Below the pieces are notes generated by a model. The model searched no databases. It was not told the DNA's origin and saw only the letters and a list, made by a program, of their open reading frames with translations. Source: Erythrobacter sp. JK5 (lineage in GTDB: Bacteria > Pseudomonadota > Alphaproteobacteria > Sphingomonadales > Sphingomonadaceae). From it: DNA of 64,000 nt. Of this stretch, positions 8,503 through 17,288 are shown one piece after another. Each line of letters opens with the position of its first letter. The stretch's first letter is position 1. The position numbers and the translations under genes were made by a program. The stretch spans positions 1,178,001 through 1,242,000 of the forward strand of contig NZ_CP073577.1 of NCBI RefSeq assembly GCF_018205975.1. The letters are read 5' to 3'.

Positions 8503-9583
8503 TGTGCGAACTGCTCCAGAAACCGCAACGCGATCGGGCTTTCGACGATCTCGGCCTTGACCAGCGAATTGCTCCACCACACCGCCTCGGTGTTCGCCAG
8601 CACGATCAGCGTCAGCCGCTTTTGCGGGACCTTGAGGTACAGCGCCGAGTACTGCTTCTCGTTCCAGCCCGAATGCCACATCAACCGCTGATCGTTCCAG
8701 TCTTCGAGGAACCAACCGTCGCGGTAGTCGCCCAGCGGTCCGACCGGCGTGGCGATCAGGTCCGCGGTCCCCGCAAACATGCCCGAATCGAATGCGATAT
8801 CGAACTGGGCGATGGCTCGCGGGCTGGCGATGATTCCGGCCGCTGCGCGGAAGTCGTCGTCAGGAAGCGGTTGCTTGACTGCACGGCCATCGACAACATC
8901 AAACGGTTCGGCGAGGTATCGCAGTGCCGCACCGCCATCAGGATCGCGCCAGCCCAGGGCGGTATCCTTCATGCCGGCAGGGTCCGCGACCCTGTCGCGC
9001 ACGATCGTGCGCAAATCCCGTCCCCCGCTCCCGAAATCGCGCGGTCGATCCGGGCGAAGGCAATGGGATTGTAGACGAACGCATCGCCGTTCACCCGCAT
9101 GTCGAGCATGTCGCGCAGCGTCGATGGCTTGCTGCACGCCATCGGTGCGATGGCATTGCCGTGACGGTCCTTTCCGCCCGCCATAAAGGGAATACCGGTG
9201 GTTACGAAGAACTCGCACAGGTCGGTCCAGCCTTGGTCTGAAGTCATCGGTATCGCGAGGTCGATGCCGCCCGCTGCCGCTTCGGCGAGGATCGCGCTCG
9301 CCGCGATCGGCTTGGTCACCGATGCGATCTTGTAGGTGGTTTCGGCGCGCGTCGGCAATTCACCTTCGTCGTCATAGGTTCCCAGGTACGTTTCCCATGC
9401 GATCCCGCCATCCCTGACGATGACGGCACTGATTGCCGGTGTGCCCGTTTCCCTGCGGAACTCCTCGAGAAACGCGCCAAAGCTATCGTAGTCGGCATCC
9501 TCGGCAGCGGCAGGCGCGCCGACCATGGCCGCAGCGAAAGCGGCCAAGGAAGCCAACCGCCGGGCGACAAATCCGATTTTCAC
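8499..9583 (-). CDS. beta-lactamase-fold serine hydrolase, exported (one-base frameshift)
   Basis: Class C beta-lactamase/PBP-like hydrolase. Residues 1-27 are a signal peptide. The SxxK nucleophile motif is SVTK (88-91), the second motif lies at VYNP (170-173) and the HSG triad is in WHSGWNE near the C-terminus. The GTG at 9583 overlaps the upstream stop (GTGA). The frame breaks in the CCCCC run 9022-9026; one extra base joins ISGAG to GRDLRTIVRD and gives 361 aa. The product probably acts in the periplasm on an ester, amide or peptide substrate; the specific target is unknown. Confidence 0.83.
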
Positions 9584-10221
9584 GCGTCGGGCTTTCGCGC
9601 CGGGATGAGATTGATCGCGATCGAGATGCGCGTGCCGGGTCCGTGGAACGGGCGCACCGCGTGTTGCAGCCAGCTGGGAAACATCACGATCATGCCGGTA
9701 GCAGGTCGAATCAGGGGTTCGCTGACCTGCGCCTGCCCGCCGGCGTCCTTCAACCGCAGATCGGGAGCGGTCATGCGGATCATCGGCATTCGCGGGTCCA
9801 TCAGCTGCAGTTCCCCGCCCAGCCTGGGGTCTATCGCGCCGTCGTAACCATCGTCGATATAGGCGACCGCTGACCAGAAGCTACCCGGATGCATGTGGTA
9901 TTGATTGGCATTGCCCGTGCCCGAAACGTTGGCCCACATTTCCGGGATCCAGCTGTATCGGCTGTCGCGCGGGGCCTGTGCATCGATGGTTGCTGCGTCG
10001 GCCATGGTCATCGCCTTGTAAGCGAGCGCGCGCGCCGCCTCGCCGCCCCAATCAATCATCTGCGTGTTCGAATGCCACCCGCCGATATTGGATATGCTGA
10101 CACCGGCCTGGTCGCGCGCGCGCTCGGCCAGGATCGCGTCGCGCAGCACCTTGATCCCTTCGGGACTCTGGAGGCGGTCGACAACGAAAGGAGTTGCGAA
10201 CAGGTGGCGCGTTTCGCTCAT
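9580..10221 (-). CDS. putative 2OG-Fe(II) oxygenase (TIGR02466-like)
   Basis: 213 aa. Iron and 2-oxoglutarate ligand candidates are the histidines in NQYHMHPGSFWSA, the histidine in SWLQHAVRPF and the arginine in TRISIAINL, the usual H...H...R layout of this subfamily. No signal peptide, so cytoplasmic. The ATG at 10221 has GGGAGAGG upstream and lies 22 nt after the NTF2-like gene. Relatives often occur near tetratricopeptide proteins or in glycolytic neighbourhoods; the substrate is not known. Confidence 0.8.
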   Translation of the reverse strand: MSETRHLFATPFVVDRLQSPEGIKVLRDAILAERARDQAGVSISNIGGWHSNTQMIDWGGEAARALAYKAMTMADAATIDAQAPRDSRYSWIPEMWANVSGTGNANQYHMHPGSFWSAVAYIDDGYDGAIDPRLGGELQLMDPRMPMIRMTAPDLRLKDAGGQAQVSEPLIRPATGMIVMFPSWLQHAVRPFHGPGTRISIAINLIPARKPDA

Positions 10222-10243
10222 GATAGTGGCCTCTCCCGGGCGC

Positions 10244-10672
10244 TCAGTTCCATAGCTGCAATCGGTGCATGGCGTGAGCGAGCACCTCATCGGGCTCCAT
10301 CCGCGCCAGGCTCCGCTCGGCGAGCTTCCAGCCACGCCCAAACGCGTTCTTGCGCCACAGGTCGGAGATCCAGAATTCTCCCTTCCAGTCGAGCCGACCG
10401 AGCTTCATCTCAAGGTCGAATCCCGCGGTAAACCACACGCTCTTGCCATGCTGGCGCGAGAACACCTCGCGCATGCGATAGGCGGAGCAGTGGAAGTCGC
10501 CCTGGCAGGCCTCGAGAAAGCTGGGACGGTCGAGCAGCTCGGGTCGCGGCGAAGCCATGACCAGCAGGAAGTCGCGTGTCAGCAGCTTCTTGAGCTCGCT
10601 CTTTTCGCGCTTCATCCACGCCCGCATGAAGCGGTGTTCGAGCGTTTCGATCTCGGCGGATATGTCGGCCAT
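10244..10672 (-). CDS. NTF2-like (DUF4440/SnoaL-type) protein
   Basis: 142-aa alpha+beta cone-fold protein. The first helix and FMRAWMKREKSELKKLLTRD match the DUF4440 pattern, followed by a strand-rich part (WFTAGFDLEMKLG, WISDLW). No catalytic set can be read; members act as isomerases, dehydratases or ligand binders. It starts 3 nt after the pgk stop, so it is very likely expressed with glycolytic genes. Confidence 0.75.
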   Translation of the reverse strand: MADISAEIETLEHRFMRAWMKREKSELKKLLTRDFLLVMASPRPELLDRPSFLEACQGDFHCSAYRMREVFSRQHGKSVWFTAGFDLEMKLGRLDWKGEFWISDLWRKNAFGRGWKLAERSLARMEPDEVLAHAMHRLQLWN

Positions 10673-10675
10673 GGC

Positions 10676-11877
10676 TCAAGCGGAGAGCGCGGCGACGCCG
10701 GGCAGGTCCTTGCCCTCCATCCATTCAAGGAAGGCACCGCCAGCAGTTGAAACATAAGTGAATTCGCCCGCTACGCCCGCCTGCGCCAGCGCCGCCACGG
10801 TATCGCCGCCCCCGGCCACGGAGGTCAGCGACCCCTCCTGCGTGAGCGCGGCCGCATGCCGGGCCAGTGCGATGGTTGCGGCGTCGAACGGTTCGGTCTC
10901 GAACGCGCCCAGCGGGCCGTTCCACACCAGCGTGCGGCAGGTCTTGAGCACATCGGCAAGCGCCTCGGTCGCTCCGGGACCGATATCGAGGATCATCTCG
11001 TCCGCGGCGACTTCGTGAACGTTGCAGGTGCGCAGGGACGGCGGGTTGGCGGCGAATTCCTTGGCCACCACCACGTCGTAGGGCAGATGCACGGTGCACC
11101 CGGCATGATCGGCCTGGTCCAAGATGGTCGACGCGGTGTCGGTCAGGTCGTGCTCGCACAGCGACTTGCCGACATCGACTCCGCGCGCGGCGAGGAAAGT
11201 ATTAGCCATGCCCCCCCGATGATGAGGTGCTGGACCTTGGTCACGAGGTTTTCGAGCACAGCAAGCTTGGTCGAGACCTTGGCCCCGCCGACCACGGCGG
11301 CGACCGGCTGCTCGGGATTGCCGAGCGCGGCGTCGAGCGCCTTGAGCTCGGCTTCCATCGCGCGGCCCGCGTAGGCCGGCAGATGGTGCGCCAGCCCCAC
11401 CGTCGTCGCATGGGCGCGGTGCGCGGCGCTGAACGCGTCGTTGACGTAGAAATCGCCATGCGCCGCGATCGCCTTCGCGAGGTTGGGATCGTTGCCTTCT
11501 TCGCCGGGCCAGAACCGGGTATTGTCGAGCAGCCCGATATCGCCCGGGCTCAAGATGCCGATCGATTGTTCGACCACCGGCCCGGCGATTTCGGGCACGA
11601 ACATGAGCTCCTTGCCCAGCACGCCTTCGACATCGCCGACGACCATGCTGGTCGAAAGAACGGACGAACGCTTGCCGCCCGGACGCCCGAAATGCGCCAG
11701 CAGCAGGACTTTCGCGCCTTTCTGCGACAATTCGAGGATGGTCGGCTTGACCGCCTCGACCCGTGTGACATCGCTGGCCGAGCCATCCTTCATAGGAAGG
11801 TTCAGATCGACCCGCACGAGCGCGACCTTGCCGGTCAGGTCGGCGGGGAGATCATCGAGGGTTTTGAAGCTGCTCAT
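10676..11877 (-). CDS. pgk: phosphoglycerate kinase (one-base frameshift)
   Basis: Transfers phosphate from 1,3-bisphosphoglycerate to ADP. The N-domain has [18 protein letters not shown] and [13 protein letters not shown]; the C-domain has [10 protein letters not shown] and [11 protein letters not shown]. Both halves are canonical but lie in different frames. The break is at the seven-C run 11212-11218, where one more base restores IIGGGMANTF and a 400-aa protein, the normal length. Since the gene is normally essential, a sequencing error is far more likely than a pseudogene. Order tkt-gap-pgk is conserved in alphaproteobacteria. Confidence 0.93.
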
Positions 11878-11890
11878 GTTCCAAGCCTAT

Positions 11891-11958
11891 CCGTTCGGTT
11901 CGAGCGAAGTCGAGAACCATCAGCACAATCGTGTCTCGACTTCGCTCGACACGAACGG
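11891..11958. repeat. small sphingomonad-type inverted repeat between gap and pgk
   Basis: The arms CCGTTCGGTTCGAGCGAAG and its near complement ending ACGAACGG flank a 20-nt loop; both carry the TCGACTTCGCTCGA core. Elements with this core are scattered through sphingomonad intergenic regions. Here it would form a long hairpin in the gap-pgk mRNA and could affect the ratio of the two products. Confidence 0.75.
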
Positions 11959-11969
11959 AGATGCCGAAA

Positions 11970-12977
11970 CTACAGGAACTCCGCCATCACGCCAGCCGTG
12001 TCGATCATGCGGTTCGAGAAGCCCCATTCGTTATCGTACCAGCTGACGACGCGCGCAAGTTTGCCTTCCATCACGCTGGTTTCGAGGCTGTCGACCGTCG
12101 AGCTGGCCGGGTGGTGGTTGAAGTCGCTCGAAACGAGCGGCTGGTCGGTGTAATCGAGCACGCCTTTCATCGGGCCGTCGGCGGCCGCCTTCAGCGCAGC
12201 ATTGAGCTCTTCGGCCGACGTATCGCGGCCCGGCTGGAACACCAGATCGACCAGCGAAACGTTGGGCGTCGGCACCCGGACCGATGATCCATCGAGCTTG
12301 CCCGCCAGTTCCGGCAACACCAGCCCGACCGCGCGCGCCGCACCGGTCGTGGTCGGGATCATGTTCTGCGCGCCGCCGCGCGCCCGGCGCATGTCGCTGT
12401 GCATCTGATCGAGCATACGCTGATCGTTGGTGTAGGAATGGATCGTGGTCATGAAACCACGCTCGATCCCCACCGTGTCGTGCAGCACCTTGGCCACCGG
12501 CGACAGGCAGTTGGTGGTGCAGCTGGCGTTGGAGACGATGACGTCGTCCGCCGTCAGAACATCGTGGTTCACGCCGTAAACGATCGTGGCCGATACGTTC
12601 TTGGCCGGGGCCGAGATCAGCACCCGTTTCGCCCCTGCTTTGAGGTGCGGTTCTGCAGCCTCGTGGCTCTGGAAGAAGCCGGTGCATTCGAGCACCATGT
12701 CGATGCCCTGCGCCGCGTGCGGCAGGTTGCCGGGGTCGCGCTCGCTGGTCACCGCGATCGACTTGCCGTTGACCACGATAGCGCCGTCGGCGACCTCGAC
12801 CGTGCCGGGAAAACGGCCGTGGGTGCTGTCGTACTGGAACAGCAGCGCGTTCGACTTCGTATCGGCGAGATCGTTGATCGAAACCAGTTCCAGATCGTGA
12901 TCGCTGCGCTCGAGGATCGCGCGCGCGACCAGCCTTCCGATGCGACCGAAACCGTTGATGGCGACCTTGGTGGCCAT
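11970..12977 (-). CDS. gap: glyceraldehyde-3-phosphate dehydrogenase, type I
   Basis: NAD-dependent oxidation of glyceraldehyde-3-phosphate. 335 aa, with the Rossmann start INGFGRIGR, the catalytic cysteine C153 in [17 protein letters not shown] and the C-terminal [11 protein letters not shown]. All functional residues are present. It lies 15 nt after tkt and 92 nt before pgk, the gap being filled by an inverted repeat. Confidence 0.97.
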   Translation of the reverse strand: MATKVAINGFGRIGRLVARAILERSDHDLELVSINDLADTKSNALLFQYDSTHGRFPGTVEVADGAIVVNGKSIAVTSERDPGNLPHAAQGIDMVLECTGFFQSHEAAEPHLKAGAKRVLISAPAKNVSATIVYGVNHDVLTADDVIVSNASCTTNCLSPVAKVLHDTVGIERGFMTTIHSYTNDQRMLDQMHSDMRRARGGAQNMIPTTTGAARAVGLVLPELAGKLDGSSVRVPTPNVSLVDLVFQPGRDTSAEELNAALKAAADGPMKGVLDYTDQPLVSSDFNHHPASSTVDSLETSVMEGKLARVVSWYDNEWGFSNRMIDTAGVMAEFL

Positions 12978-12992
12978 AAGAGAAACTCCTGC

Positions 12993-14972
12993 TTAGTGGT
13001 TCAGTTTGTTCTGGATTTGCGGGACGATCGCGTCCGCCGTGAAGCCGAAATGGGCAAACAGATCCTTGGCCGGGGCCGATCCGCCAAACCGGTCGAGCCC
13101 GATATTGAGGCCACCGCGACCGGTGTAGCGCTCCCACCCGAACGTGCTCGCCGCTTCGATCGAAACGATCAGCGCATCGCCAGGCAGGATTTCGGCGCGA
13201 TAGGCCTCGTCCTGCTCGTCGAACAGTTCGGTGCAGACCATCGACACGACATCCGCGCCCACGCCTTCCGCCTCGAGCCGTTCAGCACATTCCATCGCCA
13301 GGCCGACTTCGGACCCGGTCGCGAGGATCACGACCTTGCGGTTGGCCCCTGCATTCCTGAGTCGGTACCCCCCGCGCGCCGAGCGGTTCTCGTCGACGGT
13401 TTCGAGCCGAACCTGCGGCAGGCCCTGTCGGCTGAGCGCGAGGACCGACGGGCGATCCTTCGCCTTGAGTGCAATTTCCCAGCATTCGGCGGTTTCGACC
13501 GCGTCCGCGGGACGCATTACCAGCAGGTTGGGCATGGCGCGCAGCGACGCGAGATGTTCGACCGGCTGGTGGGTCGGCCCGTCTTCGCCCAGCCCGATGC
13601 TGTCATGCGTCATCACGTAGATCACCCGGCATTCCTGCAAGGCCGAGAGCCGGATCGCGCCGCGGGCGTAGTCGGTGAAGACGAGGAAGGTTCCGCCGTA
13701 GGGGATCACACCGCCGTGCAGCGCCATCCCGTTCATCGCCGCCGCCATACCGAATTCGCGGATGCCGTAGTATACGTAGCGACCGGAATAGTCGTCAGCG
13801 GTGAAGGCTTCGATCCCGCCCGCCTTGGTGTTGTTAGATCCGGTCAGGTCGGCGCTGCCGCCGATCGTATCGGGCAGGCGCGGGTTGATTTCGGCCAGCG
13901 CCATTTCGCTCGCCTTGCGGGTCGCGACGCTTTGCGGGTTTGCGACGAGGTTGGCGATATGGTGCTTCGCCGCATCACCGTGGGGCAGTTCGCCCGCCAT
14001 TCGCCGCTCGAATTCATCCTTGTGCGACGAATTCGCCAAGCGCGCATCCCACGCGGCGGACGCCTCGCGCCCTGTATCGCCGGTGGCGCGCCAGTTGGCG
14101 AGGATTTCGTCGGGCACGACAAAAGGCTCTGCGTCCCAACCGAGCATTTCGCGCGCGGCGGCGACCTCATCCGGCCCGAGCGGTGCGCCGTGGGTCGCGC
14201 TGGTGCCCTGCTTGTTGGGCGCGCCCTTGCCGATCACGGTCTTGCACGCGACCAGCGAAGGACGATCGGCTGCCTTCGCCTCGGCCAGCGCCCGCTCGAT
14301 ATCGGCGAAATCGTGCCCATCGCACTCGGTTACGTGCCACCCGGTCGCAGCGTAGCGCGCCCTGATGTCCTCGCTGGTCGAAAGGTCGGCGCTGCCGTCG
14401 ATCGTGATGTTGTTGTCGTCCCACAGCACGATCAGGCGATCGAGCTTGAGGTGCCCCGCGAGCCCGATGGCTTCGTGGTTGATGCCTTCCATCAGGCACC
14501 CGTCGCCCGCGACGACCCAGGTGCGGTGATCGACCAGCTCGTCGCCGAACACAGCGTTGAGATGCCGCTCGGCCATCGCCATGCCGACGGCCATCGCCAC
14601 ACCCTGTCCCAGCGGACCGGTGGTGCATTCGACTCCGTCGAGCAGGAAGTTCTCCGGGTGCCCCGCGCACGGGCTGCCGAGCTGGCGGAAGTTGCGAATG
14701 TCCTCCATCGTCGGCGCCACGTATCCGGTCAGGTGCAGCAGGCTGTAAATCAGCATCGATCCGTGTCCGGCACTGAGCACGAATCGATCCCGATCGGCCC
14801 AGTCGGGACGGGACGGGTCGAATTTCAGGTGGTTCGAAAACAGCACGCTGGCGACGTCGGCCATGCCCATCGGCATCCCCGGATGTCCCGAACTGGCGGC
14901 CTGTACCGCATCCATCGACAATGCGCGGATGGCGTTGGCCATCGGTTGCAGGCGGGCGGCGTCAATCGTCAT
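12993..14972 (-). CDS. tkt: transketolase
   Basis: TPP-dependent two-carbon transfer in the pentose phosphate pathway. 659 aa, a standard length. Visible are the N-terminal SSGHPGMPMGMAD, the TPP/metal site GDGCLMEG ... NN, the transketolase signature around GEDGPTHQPVEH, and the C-terminal domain. The ATG at 14972 starts MTIDAARLQP with AGGAG upstream; the frame extends to 15368 without family similarity. It is the first gene of the tkt-gap-pgk run and divergent from the zapA pair. Confidence 0.96.
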   Translation of the reverse strand: MTIDAARLQPMANAIRALSMDAVQAASSGHPGMPMGMADVASVLFSNHLKFDPSRPDWADRDRFVLSAGHGSMLIYSLLHLTGYVAPTMEDIRNFRQLGSPCAGHPENFLLDGVECTTGPLGQGVAMAVGMAMAERHLNAVFGDELVDHRTWVVAGDGCLMEGINHEAIGLAGHLKLDRLIVLWDDNNITIDGSADLSTSEDIRARYAATGWHVTECDGHDFADIERALAEAKAADRPSLVACKTVIGKGAPNKQGTSATHGAPLGPDEVAAAREMLGWDAEPFVVPDEILANWRATGDTGREASAAWDARLANSSHKDEFERRMAGELPHGDAAKHHIANLVANPQSVATRKASEMALAEINPRLPDTIGGSADLTGSNNTKAGGIEAFTADDYSGRYVYYGIREFGMAAAMNGMALHGGVIPYGGTFLVFTDYARGAIRLSALQECRVIYVMTHDSIGLGEDGPTHQPVEHLASLRAMPNLLVMRPADAVETAECWEIALKAKDRPSVLALSRQGLPQVRLETVDENRSARGGYRLRNAGANRKVVILATGSEVGLAMECAERLEAEGVGADVVSMVCTELFDEQDEAYRAEILPGDALIVSIEAASTFGWERYTGRGGLNIGLDRFGGSAPAKDLFAHFGFTADAIVPQIQNKLNH

Positions 14973-15198
14973 GCGCGAGGATGCTCCTGCTGGCAGCGAG
15001 ATGCTGTGGAAGCCCGTCGAAATCCTGTTCGCCCGGGCGATTCGATCCGTGCGGAGAGCCATTGCCGAGCGGTAAAGTGAGGTCAAGCTGCGACCGGCGA
15101 GGGTCCCCGGCAGAGTGAGTGGCCATGGGCCAGAGCACTTATCAACAGGGCGCGGCAAGACTTTGCGCGCGCTTGTCAATCTTGGTAAATCGCAGATC

Positions 15199-15411
15199 AT
15201 GACCGAAAGCCGGATCGAGCAGGCGATGGCGCGACTGGACGCGGCGATGGCGCGGATCGCGAAGGCGCGCACCGATGCAGCCGGCAAGGCGTCCGATCCG
15301 GCGGGGTCGGCACGCGTGATGGCGCTGGTGAACAACCACGAGAAGCTGCGCGAGGAAGTCGCCGACACGCTCGGCGAACTCGACGCGCTGATCGAAGAAC
15401 TCGAAGGATGA
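15199..15411 (+). CDS. small coiled-coil protein upstream of zapA
   Basis: 70 aa, almost entirely helical with heptad-like alanine/leucine spacing (RIEQAMARLDAAMARIAKA, then a C-terminal LREEVADTLGELDALIEEL). No enzymatic motif. The ATG at 15199 follows a TTGTCA-like element some 30 nt upstream. It ends 10 nt before zapA, so a cell-division link is plausible but unproven. Confidence 0.8.
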   Translation: MTESRIEQAMARLDAAMARIAKARTDAAGKASDPAGSARVMALVNNHEKLREEVADTLGELDALIEELEG

Positions 15412-15421
15412 AATCTCCGCG

Positions 15422-15904
15422 ATGAGCCAGGTGACGATCACGATCGGTCCCAAGCCCTACACCATCGTCTGCGGTGACGGCGAGGAGGCGAAGATCGCCG
15501 CGCTGGGCGAGGTGATCGACGGCTACTATGCCAAGCTCGGCAGCAGTCGGGCGGTACAGGAAACGCAGAATCTGGTTTTCGCGGCCCTGTTCATGGCGGA
15601 CGATCTCGAAGAAATCCGCAAGTCCGCCGATGCTGCGAGGCGCGCGGTCGAGCATACCGAAGCCAAGAACGGCGGACGGGACTCCGAAATGCGCACCGAG
15701 ATCGAAACGCTGCGCAAGGCCGAAGAGCGCGCGCGTGAGGACGCGAACGCGCTGAGAGCGGAGCTTGCGAAAATGCGCGAGGCGGCCCGGCATCAGCACG
15801 ACCTGTTTGGCGACGAGAAACAGGCCGAGGCGATTGCCGCAAAGCTGGAAGCGCTCGCCAGCCGCGCCGAAGAAACCGCTTCCGCGCTCGAAGGCGCCGC
15901 TTGA
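15422..15904 (+). CDS. zapA: cell division protein ZapA
   Basis: Z-ring associated protein that crosslinks FtsZ filaments. The N-terminal ZapA domain runs from 1 to about 85 (VTITIGPKPYTIVCGDGEE, then NLVFAALFMADDLEE). The C-terminal half is a long coiled coil to residue 160, longer than in E. coli but usual in sphingomonads. It sits upstream of 6S RNA and fthC, the conserved alphaproteobacterial order. Confidence 0.9.
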   Translation: MSQVTITIGPKPYTIVCGDGEEAKIAALGEVIDGYYAKLGSSRAVQETQNLVFAALFMADDLEEIRKSADAARRAVEHTEAKNGGRDSEMRTEIETLRKAEERAREDANALRAELAKMREAARHQHDLFGDEKQAEAIAAKLEALASRAEETASALEGAA

Positions 15905-15924
15905 AGCGCGACCGATCGAGGCTT

Positions 15925-16075
15925 AAGTGGATGTTGGCGGGACTGCCCGGCACGAGCCGTTCGAATATCCCTGAGGCTATAAGCATTCCTAGGGAGCTGT
16001 CCCTGCCTGGGTCCACCGGTTCGGCCGTGGGACCCGGGTATACGGCGCCCACCTGACGTTTAGGCGTCAGAGGAT
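15925..16075 (+). ncRNA. ssrS: 6S RNA
   Basis: Placed by position, between zapA and fthC, and by fold. An apical hairpin GGGTCCAC/GTGGGACCC, flanking stems such as GCCGT/ACGGC and a partly unpaired central region give the promoter-mimic shape of 6S RNA, which binds housekeeping RNA polymerase in stationary phase. A terminator-like hairpin follows at 16053-16070. The ends are approximate. Confidence 0.75.
16053..16070 (+). terminator. hairpin at the 3' end of 6S RNA
   Basis: CTGACG/CGTCAG stem with a six-base loop, followed by AGAGGATTTCT. It fits a weak intrinsic terminator or a processing signal between 6S RNA and fthC. Confidence 0.5.
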
Positions 16076-16133
16076 TTCTCTGGCAACGACCCATGGTGGT
16101 TCCGTCACTTGCCGCACCATGCACAGCAATGAT

Positions 16134-16224
16134 CCGTTCGGGCTGAGCCTGTCCAGGCCCCGCACTTCACTCATTCCGCAACCATCGAAGGATGAACGGC
16201 CTTCGGAAAGCTCAGGGCGACCGG
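16134..16224. repeat. sphingomonad-type inverted repeat in the fthC leader
   Basis: A left arm with TTCGGGCTGAGCCTGTC and a right arm with CTTCGGAAAGCTCAGGGCGA are partly complementary (CTGAGC/GCTCAG), as in the small palindromic repeats common in sphingomonads. It fills the space between 6S RNA and the likely fthC start. Confidence 0.65.
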
Positions 16225-16226
16225 GA

Positions 16227-16796
16227 TTGGACAAGGCGAACCTCCGAACGACAATGCGCAAGGCCCGGCGCGAGCATGTCGCTGCGCAGTCGGACAGCAT
16301 TCGCGCGCTGCTGTTCCACCGCCCGCCGGCGCCGCTGCTGACGATGGTGGAACCCGGGACGGTAATCGGGCTCTACCATGCAACCGGTCACGAAGCCCCG
16401 ACATCGGGATACATGAAATTCTTTCATGAAAGCGGACATCCGATTGCCCTGCCGCACTTCGCCGACCGCGATGCGCCCATGACATTTCGCCGGCATTCCG
16501 ATCCGCACGCCGAAAGCGATCTGGAGGCCGGGCCCTTCGGATTGCTCCAGCCCGCCGCACGCGCGCCGGTCGTAATCCCCGATCTGCTGTTCGTGCCGCT
16601 GCTGGGCTTCACCCGGCATGGTGACCGGCTCGGCCAGGGTGGCGGACATTACGATCGCTGGCTGGCGGAACATCCGGGCCGCACGACCATTGGGCTGGCA
16701 TGGGATGCGCAGCTGGTCGATGCGCTCCCGCTCGAACCGCACGACATCAGGCTCGATGCGGTCGTCACCCCGACCCGGATGTATGGACTGGATTGA
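16227..16796 (+). CDS. fthC: 5-formyltetrahydrofolate cyclo-ligase
   Basis: Makes 5,10-methenyl-THF from 5-formyl-THF with ATP. The conserved parts are MRKARREH, the central PDLLFVPLLGFTRHGDRLGQGGGHYDRW signature and the C-terminal LPLEPHDIRLDAVVTP. I choose TTG at 16227 (189 aa) because upstream codons back to an ATG at 16119 come from the repeat element and are unlike the family. The longer 225-aa form cannot be excluded. It is the usual gene after 6S RNA. Confidence 0.88.
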   Translation: MDKANLRTTMRKARREHVAAQSDSIRALLFHRPPAPLLTMVEPGTVIGLYHATGHEAPTSGYMKFFHESGHPIALPHFADRDAPMTFRRHSDPHAESDLEAGPFGLLQPAARAPVVIPDLLFVPLLGFTRHGDRLGQGGGHYDRWLAEHPGRTTIGLAWDAQLVDALPLEPHDIRLDAVVTPTRMYGLD

Positions 16797-17044
16797 TGCG
16801 CGAAACACCGACCTGGCGAATTCCGGTAGGCATCATCGGGCTGTTCGTGGCGCTGATCGTCTACGGCGCGATTATCGTCGGCCTGCTGGCGGACACGTTG
16901 CGGGCATGGCCGTGGTGGGCGCAGACGATCATCTACCTGGTCCTGGGGCTGGTCTGGCTGCTGCCGCTGAAACGCTATCTGATCTGGATGGAAACCGGCA
17001 AGTGGTCCGCCCCGGACCAGCAGCCCCCCCTGCCCAAGGACTAG
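16796..17044 (+). CDS. DUF2842 membrane protein
   Basis: 82 aa with two predicted membrane helices (IPVGIIGLFVALIVYGAII and AQTIIYLVLGLVWLLPL) and a C-terminal WMETGKW, matching the alphaproteobacterial DUF2842 pattern. The ATG overlaps the fthC stop by one base (TGATG), so it is coupled to fthC. The function is unknown. Confidence 0.85.
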   Translation: MRETPTWRIPVGIIGLFVALIVYGAIIVGLLADTLRAWPWWAQTIIYLVLGLVWLLPLKRYLIWMETGKWSAPDQQPPLPKD

Positions 17045-17111
17045 GGCAGGTTGCGTCCCGGCGGCAGAATGCGCCGCCCGCAATTCCATTGAGCTTCATG
17101 AAGGTCCCAAG

Positions 17112-17188
17112 TGGCGCGAGTGACGGGACTCGAACCCGCGACCCTCGGCGTGACAGGCCGATACTCTAACCAACTGAGCTACACCCGC
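17112..17188 (-). tRNA. tRNA-Asp (GTC)
   Basis: Cloverleaf with acceptor GCGGGTG/CACTCGC, discriminator G and encoded CCA; the anticodon loop CTGTCAC gives GTC. 77 nt. A strong promoter lies just upstream at 17223-17251. Confidence 0.97.
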
Positions 17189-17222
17189 GCATTAACGCGT
17201 CAGCGCCTCTTGGGAAGCAGCG

Positions 17223-17251
17223 CCACTAGGGCAGTGCAGGAGGGCTGTCAA
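17223..17251 (-). promoter_or_regulatory. promoter of tRNA-Asp
   Basis: The minus strand reads TTGACA, 17 nt, then TAGTGG, about 35 nt before the tRNA 5' end. Confidence 0.6.
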
Positions 17252-17288
17252 CGCTCTCCGCATGCCCTCCGGCGCATTTTTTTCGCCG

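Noticed and set aside
12399..15080. Plus-strand open frame of 893 codons
   Set aside because: Antisense to gap and tkt, which have full family motifs. Long antisense frames are common in GC-rich DNA.
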